A stretch of DNA of 64,000 bases from Hymenobacter polaris (GTDB taxonomy: Bacteria; Bacteroidota; Bacteroidia; Cytophagales; Hymenobacteraceae). The notes under the pieces are model-generated. The model worked only from the letters and a program-made list of their open reading frames with translations. It did not search any database and was not told the origin of the DNA. The position numbers and the translations under genes are program-made. This document shows, piece after piece, positions 1-8,699 of this stretch. Location: the NCBI RefSeq assembly GCF_012927305.1, contig NZ_JABBGH010000001.1, positions 1,860,001 through 1,924,000 of the forward strand, in the 5' to 3' direction. The stretch's first letter is position 1, and every line of letters begins with the position of its first letter.

Positions 1-573
1 GGCCTCCTGGGCGCCGCGGGGCAGGTCGTCTACGGCCGCCAAGTGGGGGCCGTAGCTGCCGGTAGCTACCAGCGCCCGCGTGGCCACCAGCAGCCGAGGG
101 CCCGGAATGATACCTTGGTCAATGGCCTGTTTGAGGCCCACGTCAGCGTAGCCCGCGCCCTCGGTGCCCAGGTCGCGGGCAGTAGTGAATCCGGCCAGCA
201 GCGTGCGCTGGGCGTGTACGGTGGCGCGGGCCACGCGTAGGGCCAGCGGCTCCTTCAGCACCTGGTCGTCCCAGGGCGTTTCGTTGTAGGGGTGCAGCAG
301 CAGGTGCGAGTGCCCCTCGATGAGGCCCGGCAGCAGCGTGAGGCCGGGCAGCTCCAGCACGGTAGCGCCGGCCGGCGCCGCCAGGGTGGCGGTAGGACCG
401 GCGGCGGTTATTCTCTGTCCCTCCACTAGCACTGCCCAGCCAGGGTGCAGCGCCTCGCCATCGAACACGGCGGCCGGGCGCAGCAGCGTAGCAGTGGGCG
501 GCATGGCGCTGGCCTGCGGCTGGGCACGGGCTCCTAGGGCCAGCAGGCAGAGGAAGAGCAGGTTTTTGAGCAC
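1..573 (-). CDS. Amidohydrolase family protein (imidazolonepropionase-like), N-terminal part
   Basis: Metal-dependent hydrolase of the amidohydrolase superfamily, exported; the 3' end lies outside the window. Reading the minus strand from a GTG at 571-573 gives a hydrophobic leader (VLKNLLFLCLLALGARAQ) ending in a typical signal-peptidase site, a short beta-sandwich-like segment, then the metal-binding motif GLIEGHSHLLLHP and the following TTARDLGTEG segment, both hallmarks of this family. Upstream in frame there is only a TTG (586-588) before a stop at 598-600, so the GTG start is likely. Substrate cannot be told; members act on cyclic amides or dipeptides. It is followed downstream of its start by a palindromic repeat and then the acylase gene on the same strand. 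Confidence 0.8.
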   Translation of the reverse strand, partial: MLKNLLFLCLLALGARAQPQASAMPPTATLLRPAAVFDGEALHPGWAVLVEGQRITAAGPTATLAAPAGATVLELPGLTLLPGLIEGHSHLLLHPYNETPWDDQVLKEPLALRVARATVHAQRTLLAGFTTARDLGTEGAGYADVGLKQAIDQGIIPGPRLLVATRALVATGSYGPHLAAVDDLPRGAQEA

Positions 574-602
574 GGTATAGCTAGGCAAATAATTAATTTA
601 GG

Positions 603-689
603 ACGTCATGCTGAGCTTGCCGAAGCATCTCTACCGCGCCGCTTAGGGGGTCGTTCGATAGAGATGCTTCGGCAAGCTCAGCATGACGT
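603..689. repeat. REP-like palindromic repeat, copy 1
   Basis: A perfect 31-bp inverted repeat (603-633 against 659-689) containing the core TGCCGAAGCATCTCTA. It lies just downstream of the acylase stop. Three related palindromes occur at 3043-3147, 24464-24547 and 27571-27672. Confidence 0.85.
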
Positions 690-714
690 TCTGGCAATTT
701 CCTGGAGAATTTCC

Positions 715-2958
715 CTACTCGCCCGGATGATACTGCCGCTCCACGTGTTTAGCTACGTCCTCGGGGTAAAACCAGACCTCCTTGAACTGCCCGTTGCAGT
801 ATAGCGGAGCTTGGTCGGTGAAGTGGGGCGAGTCGGGTCGGCTGGCGCTGCCGCCCGTCACTACCGAGCGGGCCACCACCCTAGGGCCAAACTCCACCAC
901 TGCCACGAAGCTGTTGCCCACGTAGCCGTAGCGCTTCTTGGTGCCGGGCTGGGTGCGCGCCCCGAAGGCCGCCAGGCTGCCCCAGGCCGACGAGGTGAAG
1001 GCTACCGGCAGGCTAGGCTGCTGGTCGTCAAAGGCTTCGTCGATGCGGCCGGTCAGGCGCTGGTAGCGGTTTACCTCGCCCCAGGGCACTTGCCACTTGC
1101 CAAAGTCGCGGCGCAGCTCGGCCAGGGTTTCGGCCAGGGCCTGGGTTTTCTCGTCGGGCGTGGTATGCTCGATGATAAATTTGGTGAAGCTGATATAGTC
1201 CAGCACCTGCCCGGCCGGCACGCGGGGCCGCGCCAGGCGCTGAATACGCTCGCCCCAGTAAATGGCCAGGGTTTGGGCCACCGACTCTTTGCTGTAGTTC
1301 AGGTCCCAGGTGCGCAAGATGGGCAGGGCCTCCTCCACGCCCTCGGGTAGGGTGCCGCCGGGCTCGTCGAGCAGCAGCTGGCAGTCGCGCAGCAGCGAGG
1401 GAATTAGCTCCTCGAAGCCCATGAGGCGCGGGTTGTCGGCGGCCGCCACCAGCGTGTCGAGCGTGAAGGCTTGGGGTCGGCTCAGCACCCGCACGGCATT
1501 GAGGGCGCGGTAGTTCTCGGCATCGGGCGCCATGTAGCTGGGATACTGGCTTTTGGCGGGGCTGCTACCCGGCCCCGCCACCGTGAAGGGCGTCGAGTTG
1601 CAGTTTTGGATGAAGCCGCTGGCCGGGTTTTTCACCTGTACCAGCTCCTCTAAGGGGTGCAGGCCCTGCCACTCGGTGGCGGCGGTGCTGCCATCCACGG
1701 GCTGGCTGAAATCGGGGCCCGCCGGCCGGCGGGGCATAAAGTTGCCGTGCCAGTAGGCAATCGTGCCTTGGTTGTCGGCAAAGACGGTGTTGTTGCTGGC
1801 GTTGCCGTTCAGGCGCATCACCTCGCGGTAGCTGGCGTAGTCGCGGGCCTTGGTGCGCAGGTACGACTGCTCGAGGGCGGCCAGCGGCGCGTCCATTATC
1901 CTCACGGTTAGCCACTTGTCGCCCACCTGACCCACCACCGGCCCGTGCCCGGTGCGGTAAGTGGTGAAGCGCCGCTGGCGCAGCTGCCCGCCGTCGAGGT
2001 AGCGCAGGGTAATGGTATCGGCCGCCAGCGGCACCTGCTTGCCCGCGTAGAGGTAGGTGCGGCGGCCATCGGGCTGCTCACTCACCGTTTCGAGGTACTC
2101 GTCCATCGTGTCGGCCTGGCTGCTGGTGTGCATCCAGCCGCAAGTGGCGTTAAATCCTTGGTACACAAAGAACTGCCCCCACGTCACGGCGCCGTAGGCG
2201 TTCAGCCCGGCCTGGCTCGTCACCTGCACCTCGGAGCGGAAGTAGAACGAGGTGTGCGGATTAAGTAGCAGCAGCGGGTGGCCGCTGGCGCTCTTGCTGG
2301 GCCCAATGGCGAAGCCGTTGGAGCCGGTGGGCTCCTGCTCGGCCCGCTCGAAGGCCAGGCGGGCGTCGGCCGCGGCTACCGCCGCCCTAGGGGTCGGCAC
2401 GGGGCGAAAGGAGGTACCCTTCTGCTGGCTGTAAAAGGCCTTGAGGCGCTCCAGGGGCACTACGCTCACGTTGCCGCCAATGCTGCCCTCGCTGAAGAGC
2501 AGCGGCATCCAGGGCTGGAAGCGTAGCAGGCGCCGCGGGTGCACCTGGGGGTGGGTGGCCAGGTAGTAGTTGGTGCCGTCGGCGAAGGCCTGGAGCAAGT
2601 CCTTCATCCAGCGCGGGCTGCGGCGTAGGGTAGCCACCGCCCGCGTCGAATCCATGAACAAGTGCTGGCGCAGGTCTTCGTAAAGCGCGGCCTCGCCCTT
2701 TACCTCGGCCTGGCGCCCTAGGGCCGTCAGGTAGTTGTCCTCGACCCGCGCAAAATCGTCCTCGCACTGCGTGTAGAGCAGCCCAAAAACTGCGTCGGCG
2801 TCGGTTTTGCCGCTGATGTGGGGCACGCCCCAAGTATCGCGCACGATGCTGACGCGCTGCGCCTGCTGCCGCCAGCGGGCCACTTCGGCAGGGGTAAATG
2901 ACTGGGCCTGCGCGGCGCCCGCCGCCAGAAGCAGCGGCAATAAAAAACGTTTTTGCAT
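715..2958 (-). CDS. Penicillin-amidase-type acylase (N-terminal-nucleophile hydrolase)
   Basis: Periplasmic or secreted amide hydrolase of the penicillin/N-acyl-homoserine-lactone acylase family (Ntn hydrolases that self-cleave into two chains). The 747-residue precursor has a signal peptide (MQKRFLLPLLLAAGAAQAQ), an alpha-chain region with the typical RDTWGVPHI segment near residue 45, and the precursor cleavage/catalytic site GSNGFAIGPSKS near residue 213, where the serine after Gly would become the N-terminal nucleophile. The beta chain follows with HTSFYFRSEVQV. Length is usual for the family. I start at the second Met (2958); a Met two codons earlier (2964) is equally possible. It stands alone, flanked by REP-like palindromes. 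Substrate is unknown: beta-lactam, acyl-homoserine lactone or another amide. Confidence 0.9.
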   Translation of the reverse strand: MQKRFLLPLLLAAGAAQAQSFTPAEVARWRQQAQRVSIVRDTWGVPHISGKTDADAVFGLLYTQCEDDFARVEDNYLTALGRQAEVKGEAALYEDLRQHLFMDSTRAVATLRRSPRWMKDLLQAFADGTNYYLATHPQVHPRRLLRFQPWMPLLFSEGSIGGNVSVVPLERLKAFYSQQKGTSFRPVPTPRAAVAAADARLAFERAEQEPTGSNGFAIGPSKSASGHPLLLLNPHTSFYFRSEVQVTSQAGLNAYGAVTWGQFFVYQGFNATCGWMHTSSQADTMDEYLETVSEQPDGRRTYLYAGKQVPLAADTITLRYLDGGQLRQRRFTTYRTGHGPVVGQVGDKWLTVRIMDAPLAALEQSYLRTKARDYASYREVMRLNGNASNNTVFADNQGTIAYWHGNFMPRRPAGPDFSQPVDGSTAATEWQGLHPLEELVQVKNPASGFIQNCNSTPFTVAGPGSSPAKSQYPSYMAPDAENYRALNAVRVLSRPQAFTLDTLVAAADNPRLMGFEELIPSLLRDCQLLLDEPGGTLPEGVEEALPILRTWDLNYSKESVAQTLAIYWGERIQRLARPRVPAGQVLDYISFTKFIIEHTTPDEKTQALAETLAELRRDFGKWQVPWGEVNRYQRLTGRIDEAFDDQQPSLPVAFTSSAWGSLAAFGARTQPGTKKRYGYVGNSFVAVVEFGPRVVARSVVTGGSASRPDSPHFTDQAPLYCNGQFKEVWFYPEDVAKHVERQYHPGE

Positions 2959-3042
2959 TACCAACTAGCCCCCACCAGGATTTTGCCCCGGCCGCGGCCT
3001 AGGCGCAAGTTAGGGAATGGGCTAGTTCGTTTGACTAAACGA

Positions 3043-3147
3043 GAACATCCTGCTCAGTTGGCGTCCGCTGGCCGAAGCATCCCTCTCACGCCATACTGTG
3101 CAGGAGAGAGACTTTGGCCAGCGGACGCCAGCTGAGCAGGACGTTCC
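3043..3147. repeat. REP-like palindromic repeat, copy 2
   Basis: Imperfect long inverted repeat, arms about 3043-3085 and 3105-3147, sharing GGCGTCCGCT and GCCGAAGCAT with copy 4. It lies between the acylase start and the isomerase stop. Confidence 0.75.
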
Positions 3148-3171
3148 TATTATATTTTCCGTAACTCTTCC

Positions 3172-4068
3172 CTAGCCCTTTTGCAGCGCCGGCAACAGCG
3201 TATTTTTCATATAAGCCGCGCTTTGCGTAATGCTCTGGTAGGCGTCGAGGCTGAAGTTTTCCTGCTCCATAAACAGGTGCTTCAACCCGGCCTCCTGGGC
3301 ATGGGCGGCTAGCTGGCGGAAGTCAATCGAGCCAGTACCGATTTCCGTGTTCAGCTCGGGGCGCGTCTTGTTCATGTCCTTCACGTGCCAGAGCGGGAAG
3401 CGCCCGGGGTGCGCCTTTATCAACTCCAGCGGGTCTTGGCCGGCGCGCACCACCCAGTAGATATCCATCTCAAAGTCAACCAGCTTGGGGTCGGTTTCCT
3501 TCAGCAGCACCTCGTAGAGCGTGGTGCCCCCTAGGGGCTTAAACTCGAAGTTGTGGTTGTGGTAGCCGATGCGCAGGCCGGCCGCCTGGCAGCGCTTGCC
3601 AGCCTGGTTGAGGCGGCTGGCGATGGTTTTGAAGTCGGCCACCGATTGCAGCAGCTTGCCATCGAGCGAAGGCACCACCACGTAGGTTTGGCCGCAGCCC
3701 TTGGCCGCCGCAATAATGCCGTTCAGTTCTGTTTCGCTGCCGTCGCGGAAGTAGCCGTCCAGCCCGTAGTGGCCGCTGGGCGTGGTCAGCCCCTGGGCCG
3801 CCAGCGCCGCCTTAAACTCGGCGGGCTGCATGCCCCAGAAGCCAGTAGCGGGGCTGTAGCCGTAGGTTTCTACCTCCTGGTAGCCAGCCTGGGCCACCTT
3901 GGCCAGCACGCTTTTGGTGCTCTGCCCAATGTAGTCGCGCAGCGAATACAGCTGGATGCCCACCTTCGTGATGGCGGCGGCAGGGGCGGCCAGCAACTGG
4001 CCCGGCTGGGCGTAGGCCACGGCGGCCAGCGCACCTGCTTGCTTCAGAAACTCTCGGCGTTTGGTCAT
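3172..4068 (-). CDS. Sugar phosphate isomerase/epimerase-like protein, Tat-exported
   Basis: TIM-barrel protein of the xylose-isomerase-like/AP-endonuclease-2 family, which isomerises or epimerises sugars using a divalent metal. The N-terminus MTKRREFLKQAG carries a twin-arginine motif (RREFLK) followed by a hydrophobic stretch, so the folded protein is probably exported. Inside are YSLRDYIG (strand 1), YHNHNFEF (metal-site His and Asn near residue 180), FEMDIYWV and WHVKDMN, typical of the barrel. The start was moved from 4116 to the Met before the Tat motif (4068); the 16 codons upstream would mask the signal. No neighbours suggest a pathway. Confidence 0.88.
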   Translation of the reverse strand: MTKRREFLKQAGALAAVAYAQPGQLLAAPAAAITKVGIQLYSLRDYIGQSTKSVLAKVAQAGYQEVETYGYSPATGFWGMQPAEFKAALAAQGLTTPSGHYGLDGYFRDGSETELNGIIAAAKGCGQTYVVVPSLDGKLLQSVADFKTIASRLNQAGKRCQAAGLRIGYHNHNFEFKPLGGTTLYEVLLKETDPKLVDFEMDIYWVVRAGQDPLELIKAHPGRFPLWHVKDMNKTRPELNTEIGTGSIDFRQLAAHAQEAGLKHLFMEQENFSLDAYQSITQSAAYMKNTLLPALQKG

Positions 4069-4692
4069 AGGGTTCAAGTATTTATGCTGGCTACTTTCGC
4101 GCACGGCGCGGGCCATGTGCCGAAAGTAATAAGCAGCATTTTAGTGGGGGAAAGTGGCGAGCAACTATCGGCCAAGGGAATCTGCCGAACTGCTGCTTGT
4201 CGGCCTGGCACCAGGGCAGCAGGGATTGCCGGCAAATTACTATTTTTTCATTACCCAGCCCAACAATATGCCAAAGCTAAAAGCCTTATGCTACCCAGCC
4301 CGCTGGCAAATGCTTATCTTCATGTTACCCTGGCAATCCTAGTGCCAACCCGTTCAATCCCTATTTCCAAACAGTTATTATCCAACTAGGCAATAGCACT
4401 GAAATGCTGATGACCAAGTGCCTAAAGCAAATGTTTCGCCTACTACAATTTAAGCCTAAGTGCCGGCGGCAATGGGTAGGCGCTACTTTCGCAGCCTGGA
4501 ATTTGGATTAGCTGGTGAGGGCCCCCAGGGAGCGGGCATAAAAAAAGGCGAACAGCAGAGCCATTCGCCTTTCCAACCAAAACACCTTAAAAAACTATTC
4601 TTTCACGTCAGTACAAACAAGCAACCGGCTAAAAGATTCCGGTTAATTCGACATTTTTCTATCACTTGTTTATAAAAAATTGATTTTTAGCT
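4069..4692. other. Gene-free stretch upstream of guanine deaminase
   Basis: No convincing gene; the open frames here lack family features. It holds one hairpin terminator-like structure (4544-4572), becomes AT-rich towards the deaminase gene and ends in a promoter-like site. Confidence 0.6.
4544..4572. terminator. Hairpin with A/T tails
   Basis: AAAGGCGAA pairs with TTCGCCTTT across an 11-nt loop. The longer T-run lies on the minus-strand transcript. No minus-strand gene ends here, so its role is unclear. Confidence 0.5.
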
Positions 4693-4695
4693 TTG
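4666..4695 (+). promoter_or_regulatory. Bacteroidota-type promoter for guanine deaminase
   Basis: TAGCTTTG at 4688-4695 matches the -7 consensus TAnnTTTG, with TTG at 4666-4668 placed 19 nt upstream as a -33 element. The -7 box overlaps the TTG codon at 4693, which argues that translation starts downstream, for instance at ATG 4738. Confidence 0.55.
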
Positions 4696-5190
4696 AAAAC
4701 CAACGACGCTTCACCTAATCCCCCCAATTCGGAGTTTATGCGCGAGGCCATCCGGCTGTCGCTCGAAAAGATGCAAGCTGGCTATGGCGGACCCTTCGGC
4801 GCCGTGGTGGTGAAGGACGGGCAGATTATCGCTCGCGGTTTCAACCAGGTCACCAGCACCAATGACCCCACCTGTCACGCCGAAATCGACGTTATCCGCA
4901 AGGCCTGCCAGGTGCTGGGCAGCCACCAGCTCGACGGCTGCGACCTCTACACCAGCTGCGAGCCCTGCCCCATGTGCCTGGGCGCCATCTATTGGGCCCG
5001 GCCCGCCCGCGTGTTCTATGCCAACACCAAGGCCGACGCGGCCGCCGTGGGCTTCGACGACCAGTTCATCTACGACGAAATTGAGAAACCCCTCAACCAG
5101 CGCCGCCTGCCCATGCAGCAATTGCTGCGCGACGAGGCCCTAGGGTCCTTCCGCGCCTGGCAGGAGCACGAAAGCAAAACGCACTACTAG
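4693..5190 (+). CDS. guaD: Guanine deaminase (cytidine-deaminase fold)
   Basis: Cytosolic zinc enzyme that hydrolyses guanine to xanthine in purine salvage. The protein contains the deaminase zinc motifs CHAEID (near residue 57, proton-shuttle Glu) and CEPCPMCLGAIYWARP (near residue 91, two zinc Cys), with GGPFGAVVVKDG before them and GFDDQFIYDEI after, the pattern of Bacillus-type GuaD rather than TadA. Length (150-165 residues) fits. The open frame runs from TTG 4693, but the promoter-like TAGCTTTG overlaps that codon and ATG 4738 has GGAG just upstream, so the true start may be 4738. It is followed by a terminator embedded in a long inverted repeat. Confidence 0.88.
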   Translation: MKTNDASPNPPNSEFMREAIRLSLEKMQAGYGGPFGAVVVKDGQIIARGFNQVTSTNDPTCHAEIDVIRKACQVLGSHQLDGCDLYTSCEPCPMCLGAIYWARPARVFYANTKADAAAVGFDDQFIYDEIEKPLNQRRLPMQQLLRDEALGSFRAWQEHESKTHY

Positions 5191-5381
5191 ACCACGGATT
5201 ACGCAGATTCGAGCGGGTTTCACGGATTTTGTGGACGATTAAAGCTTGAACTATCAGCAATGAAGTCGAAAAAAAAGGCCACCCAACTGGGTGGCCTTTT
5301 GCTTGTAGCAGCTACAAACGGTATGCTGCGAACTCGTCCACAAAATCCGTAAAATCCGCTCGAATCTGCGTAATCCGTGAT
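5191..5381. repeat. 48-bp inverted repeat bracketing a terminator
   Basis: Arms 5191-5238 and 5334-5381 are near-identical in inverted orientation (only a few mismatches over 48 bp; shared core ATTACGCAGATTCGAGCGG). The spacer holds the guaD/gyrB terminator and the right arm abuts the gyrB stop codon. Confidence 0.85.
5273..5300. terminator. Bidirectional terminator between guaD and gyrB
   Basis: AAAAGGCCACCC pairs with GGGTGGCCTTTT around a 4-nt loop, with A and T runs on either side; it can serve both convergent genes. Confidence 0.85.
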
Positions 5382-5382
5382 T

Positions 5383-7407
5383 TTAGACGTCGAGCTTGGC
5401 GTACTTGGCGTTTTGCTCGATGAAGTCGCGGCGGGGGGCTACCTCGTCGCCCATCAGCATCGAGAAGAGGTGGTCGGCCTCGGCGGCCGAGTCCACGGTT
5501 ACTTGCTTGAGCGAGCGCGTGGCGGGCTGCATGGTGGTGGTCCAAAGCTGCTCGGCGTTCATTTCGCCCAGGCCCTTGTAGCGCTGCACGTTCACGGTTT
5601 CGGGCTTGCCGCGGCCGATTTCCTCAGTGGCGGCCACGCGGTCCTCCTCGCTCCAGCAGTAGCGTTCCTCCTTGCCGCGCTTCACCAGGTAGAGCGGCGG
5701 CAGGGCGATGTAGATGTAGCCCTGGTCCACCAGCTGGCGCATGTAGCGGAAGAAGAACGTCAGAATCAGCGTGCGAATGTGCGAGCCGTCAATATCCGCA
5801 TCGGTCATGATGATGATTTTGTGGTAGCGCAGCTTGTCGAAGTTCAGCGGCCCGGTTTCGTTGCCCTCGTCGTCGGTGCCGAAGGCCAGCGACTTGCGCT
5901 CGTTGAACGTGACCCCTAGGGCGGTAATCATGTTCTTGATTTCCTCGTTTTCTAGAATCTTGTGCTCCTGGGCTTTCTCCACGTTCAGGATTTTACCGCG
6001 CAGCGGCAGAATGGCCTGGAACGCCCGGTTGCGGCCCATTTTGGCGGTGCCGCCGGCCGAGTCACCTTCTACCAGGTACAGCTCGCACACCTCGGGGTCC
6101 GAGTCCGAGCAGTCGGCCAGCTTACCGGGCAACGAGTTGGAGCCCAGCACGTTCTTGCGCTGCACCATGTCCTTGGCCTTGCGGGCCGCGATGCGCGCCT
6201 TGGCCGCCAAAATCACTTTGTCCATGATTTTGTTGGCCTGGTTGGGGTTTTCCTCCAGGTACTGCGCCAGGATTTCGCCCACCACCGAGTTCACCGCGCC
6301 GCTCACTTCCGAGTTGCCCAGCTTGGTCTTGGTTTGGCCCTCGAACTGCGGCTCCTGCACCTTCACCGAGATAACGGCCGTAAGGCCCTCGCGGAAGTCG
6401 TCGCCGGTGATGTCCACCTTGGCTTTTTCGAAGAGCTTGCTCTTGTCGCCGTAATTCTTAAGCACCCGCGTCACGGCCGAGCGGAAGCCCGCCACGTGCG
6501 TGCCGCCCTCGTGGGTGTTGATGTTGTTGACGTAGCTGTACACGTTCTCCTGGTAGGAGGTATTGTACTGCAAGGCCACTTCCACGGGCGTGCCGCCCTT
6601 CTCGCTTTCCACGTAAATGGGCTCGGCCAGCAGCGAGGGCCGCTCAGTACCGTCGAGGTACTGCACGAAGTCGCGCAGGCCGCCCGTGGAGTAAAACTCC
6701 TCGTAGCGGAAGCCTTCGGCGTTGGCATGCCCTAGGGCCGCGTCGCCGGTCAACACTTCGCGCCGGTCGGTAAGAGTAATGCGGATGCCTTTGTTGAGGA
6801 ACGACAAGTCGCGCAGACGGCTGGCGATGGTGGCGTAGCGGTACTCCGTATCGGCAAAAATGGTGGGGTCGGGCAAGAACTGCACCTGCGTGCCGTGCTC
6901 CTCAGTGTCGCCGATTTCCTTCACCGGGTACAGGGGCGCGCCGATGCTGTATTCCTGCTCGTACACGTGGCCCTTGCGGCGCACGGTCACTTTCAGCTCG
7001 GTGCTGAGCGCGTTCACGCAGCTCACGCCCACGCCGTGCAGGCCGCCCGATACCTTGTAGCTGTCCTTGTCAAACTTGCCGCCGGCGTGCAGCACGGTCA
7101 GCACCACTTCCAGGGCCGAGCGGCCCTCCTTGGCGTGGAAATCGACGGGAATGCCCCGGCCGTTGTCGCGGACGGTAATCGAGTTGTTTTCGTTGATGGT
7201 AACCTGAATCAGGTCGCAGTGCCCGGCGAGGGCTTCGTCGATGGAGTTGTCCACCACTTCCCACACCAGGTGGTGCAGGCCTTTGATACCCGTGTCGCCG
7301 ATGTACATGCTCGGGCGCTTGCGCACCGCTTCCAGCCCTTCCAGCACTTGAATGCTATCGGCCGAGTAGTCGGCGGCGGGAGCTTGTTTTTCTACTACTT
7401 CACTCAT
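5383..7407 (-). CDS. gyrB: DNA gyrase subunit B
   Basis: ATPase subunit of DNA gyrase, which with GyrA introduces negative supercoils. In order: GHKL ATPase domain with DNGRGIPVD and GGLHGVGVSCVNALS, the transducer region with QTKTKLGNSEV, the TOPRIM domain with EGDSAGGTAKMGRNR and MTDADIDGSHIRTL, and the C-terminal RYKGLGEMN segment. About 674 residues, usual for Bacteroidota GyrB. The start was set at ATG 7407 (MSEVVEK), since the 38 codons upstream overlap a promoter-like TACCTTTG (7456-7463, minus strand) and have no family similarity that I can see. It stands alone between terminators. Confidence 0.97.
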   Translation of the reverse strand: MSEVVEKQAPAADYSADSIQVLEGLEAVRKRPSMYIGDTGIKGLHHLVWEVVDNSIDEALAGHCDLIQVTINENNSITVRDNGRGIPVDFHAKEGRSALEVVLTVLHAGGKFDKDSYKVSGGLHGVGVSCVNALSTELKVTVRRKGHVYEQEYSIGAPLYPVKEIGDTEEHGTQVQFLPDPTIFADTEYRYATIASRLRDLSFLNKGIRITLTDRREVLTGDAALGHANAEGFRYEEFYSTGGLRDFVQYLDGTERPSLLAEPIYVESEKGGTPVEVALQYNTSYQENVYSYVNNINTHEGGTHVAGFRSAVTRVLKNYGDKSKLFEKAKVDITGDDFREGLTAVISVKVQEPQFEGQTKTKLGNSEVSGAVNSVVGEILAQYLEENPNQANKIMDKVILAAKARIAARKAKDMVQRKNVLGSNSLPGKLADCSDSDPEVCELYLVEGDSAGGTAKMGRNRAFQAILPLRGKILNVEKAQEHKILENEEIKNMITALGVTFNERKSLAFGTDDEGNETGPLNFDKLRYHKIIIMTDADIDGSHIRTLILTFFFRYMRQLVDQGYIYIALPPLYLVKRGKEERYCWSEEDRVAATEEIGRGKPETVNVQRYKGLGEMNAEQLWTTTMQPATRSLKQVTVDSAAEADHLFSMLMGDEVAPRRDFIEQNAKYAKLDV

Positions 7408-7455
7408 GCGAGAGGGGGTTAAACCGACCGAAAATGCGGTCAGAAAGAGAACATC

Positions 7456-7463
7456 CAAAGGTA
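7456..7463 (-). promoter_or_regulatory. Probable gyrB -7 promoter box
   Basis: TACCTTTG on the minus strand fits TAnnTTTG and lies 48 nt upstream of the chosen gyrB start. A clear -33 element is not visible. Confidence 0.5.
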
Positions 7464-7523
7464 GGCTTTTAGCTCCATTTAGCCTAGCTTTCGGCCGGGA
7501 TTTTTGCAGCTGCGGCAACAACC

Positions 7524-7559
7524 AAAAAAGCCCTTGCCAAGGTCAGCAAGGGCTTTTTT
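7524..7559. terminator. Strong hairpin terminator upstream of gyrB
   Basis: AAAAAAGCCCTTGC pairs perfectly with GCAAGGGCTTTTTT across an 8-nt loop; works in both directions and insulates gyrB from the region to its right. Confidence 0.85.
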
Positions 7560-7803
7560 AGGGGCGCTACGCTTCCAACAGAAAGCCGAAAACTGTGGGA
7601 AATTCAGTAACTTTTCTACTGACAATTAGAGCCAGTTATCCCAACCCAAAAAGCTGACTGTTAGCTGATTGGGCATTGGTTAAGCAGGTTGCCAGAACCG
7701 GCTTCGACCAAGCTAGAATTAAAAAATATTCCTAACTTATTTATTATCAATTGGTAGCAGCCATCATTCACTCGCTTTTGAGCGCCCAGACGCGCTATGT
7801 CCC

Positions 7804-7854
7804 GCATCTTCGTGCCTTTAGCTACTTGGCCAGCGACAATAGGCACGAAGATGC
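7804..7854. repeat. 14-bp inverted repeat
   Basis: GCATCTTCGTGCCT (7804-7817) and its exact reverse complement (7841-7854) with a 23-nt spacer. Confidence 0.7.
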
Positions 7855-8371
7855 TCAAACCAAGCGTCGGCACCAACAACTTATGGTCGAATTCCGACTT
7901 CGAATAGTGGAAGTAAGACAATAGGTTGCCCACATTGGCGGCGGGGAACGTGCCTACTATCCTCGCTATAGCACATTATCGGCGCAGCAATGGCGCAATC
8001 GGCGCAGCAATAGCGCAGCTTCTTATCTGCATGTGGCGCTGGGGGTGGCCCTAGGAGTGGAATAGCCATGCTAAGCTGGTTTGAGGCAGAACTACACCGG
8101 TGAAAACAGCGCTTATCCGCGCTGCAATCGCACGGCTGCACGCATCGAAAGCCGCATCGCCTGGCAGCTTCACCCGCCTCTATCCGCTTACGGAACGGCC
8201 TCCTGCGCACTTGGTACCACTAGGCGCGCAGGTCTAGCCACAACTACCTATCCTTGTGCAGCATAGCGGCACTTCAGCTTAGCGCTGTGCCGCACAGTTT
8301 TCTTCATATACTAAAGAGCCTCGTTGGTATCCGGCAGGGTTTACTAGGCAATCATAGCAGATAATAAGAAG

Positions 8372-8420
8372 CAAAATAGGTGTTTTCACAGATTTAAAAT
8401 CTGTGAAAACACCTATTTTG
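8372..8420. repeat. Perfect 49-bp palindrome
   Basis: 24-bp arms with a single central base; the left arm begins CAAAATAGGTGTTTTCACAG. It is AT-rich unlike its surroundings and followed by a T-rich tract, so it may act as a terminator or be a mobile-element footprint. Confidence 0.85.
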
Positions 8421-8471
8421 TCGTTTTTCGCTATATAGGAAATTTGACCTGTCATTTATGCTATTTCTGCC

Positions 8472-8690
8472 ATGTCACTCAGTTCTGCTTTTGGGCCAAA
8501 TGCCCAAACCCCCGAGCAGCGCGCCCTGGTGCTAGCTCGGATGAAGCAAGCCTTGCCGCACATACGCCGGCGCCTTTCGCCCGCTGCGCAGCAGCTGCAC
8601 GCGCGCTACTTAGCTGGCGAGCTAACCTGGCAGCAGGTCTGCCTGGAGCTAGCCAACCTGCCGCCCGCCCAGGCCCGTAGCGCACGCTAG
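8472..8690 (+). CDS. Small hypothetical protein
   Basis: A 72-residue, basic, helix-rich protein (MSLSSAFGPNAQTPEQRALV...) not recognised as any family. It is read as a gene because its GC-rich third positions match the host and it is followed after 9 nt by a second small gene on the same strand, suggesting a two-gene operon ending at the hairpin 9126-9154. An overlapping frame from 8444 was rejected. Confidence 0.5.
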   Translation: MSLSSAFGPNAQTPEQRALVLARMKQALPHIRRRLSPAAQQLHARYLAGELTWQQVCLELANLPPAQARSAR

Positions 8691-8699
8691 TCGTTACCC

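Larger units (their letters stand above)
7560..8471. other. Gene-poor stretch rich in small repeats
   Basis: No recognised gene. A 90-codon minus-strand frame (7661-7933) exists but has no family features. The stretch holds a perfect 14-bp inverted repeat (7804-7817/7841-7854), a tandem 20-bp near-repeat starting at about 7979, and a 49-bp palindrome (8372-8420). Confidence 0.6.

Noticed and set aside
811..1350. Long plus-strand open frame inside the acylase gene
   Set aside because: A shadow of the minus-strand gene caused by high GC; no motif. The same holds for the frames opposite gyrB, thiolase and topB.
7661..7933. 90-codon minus-strand gene
   Set aside because: No motif, overlaps a perfect inverted repeat, and lies in a stretch rich in non-coding repeats; evidence is too weak.
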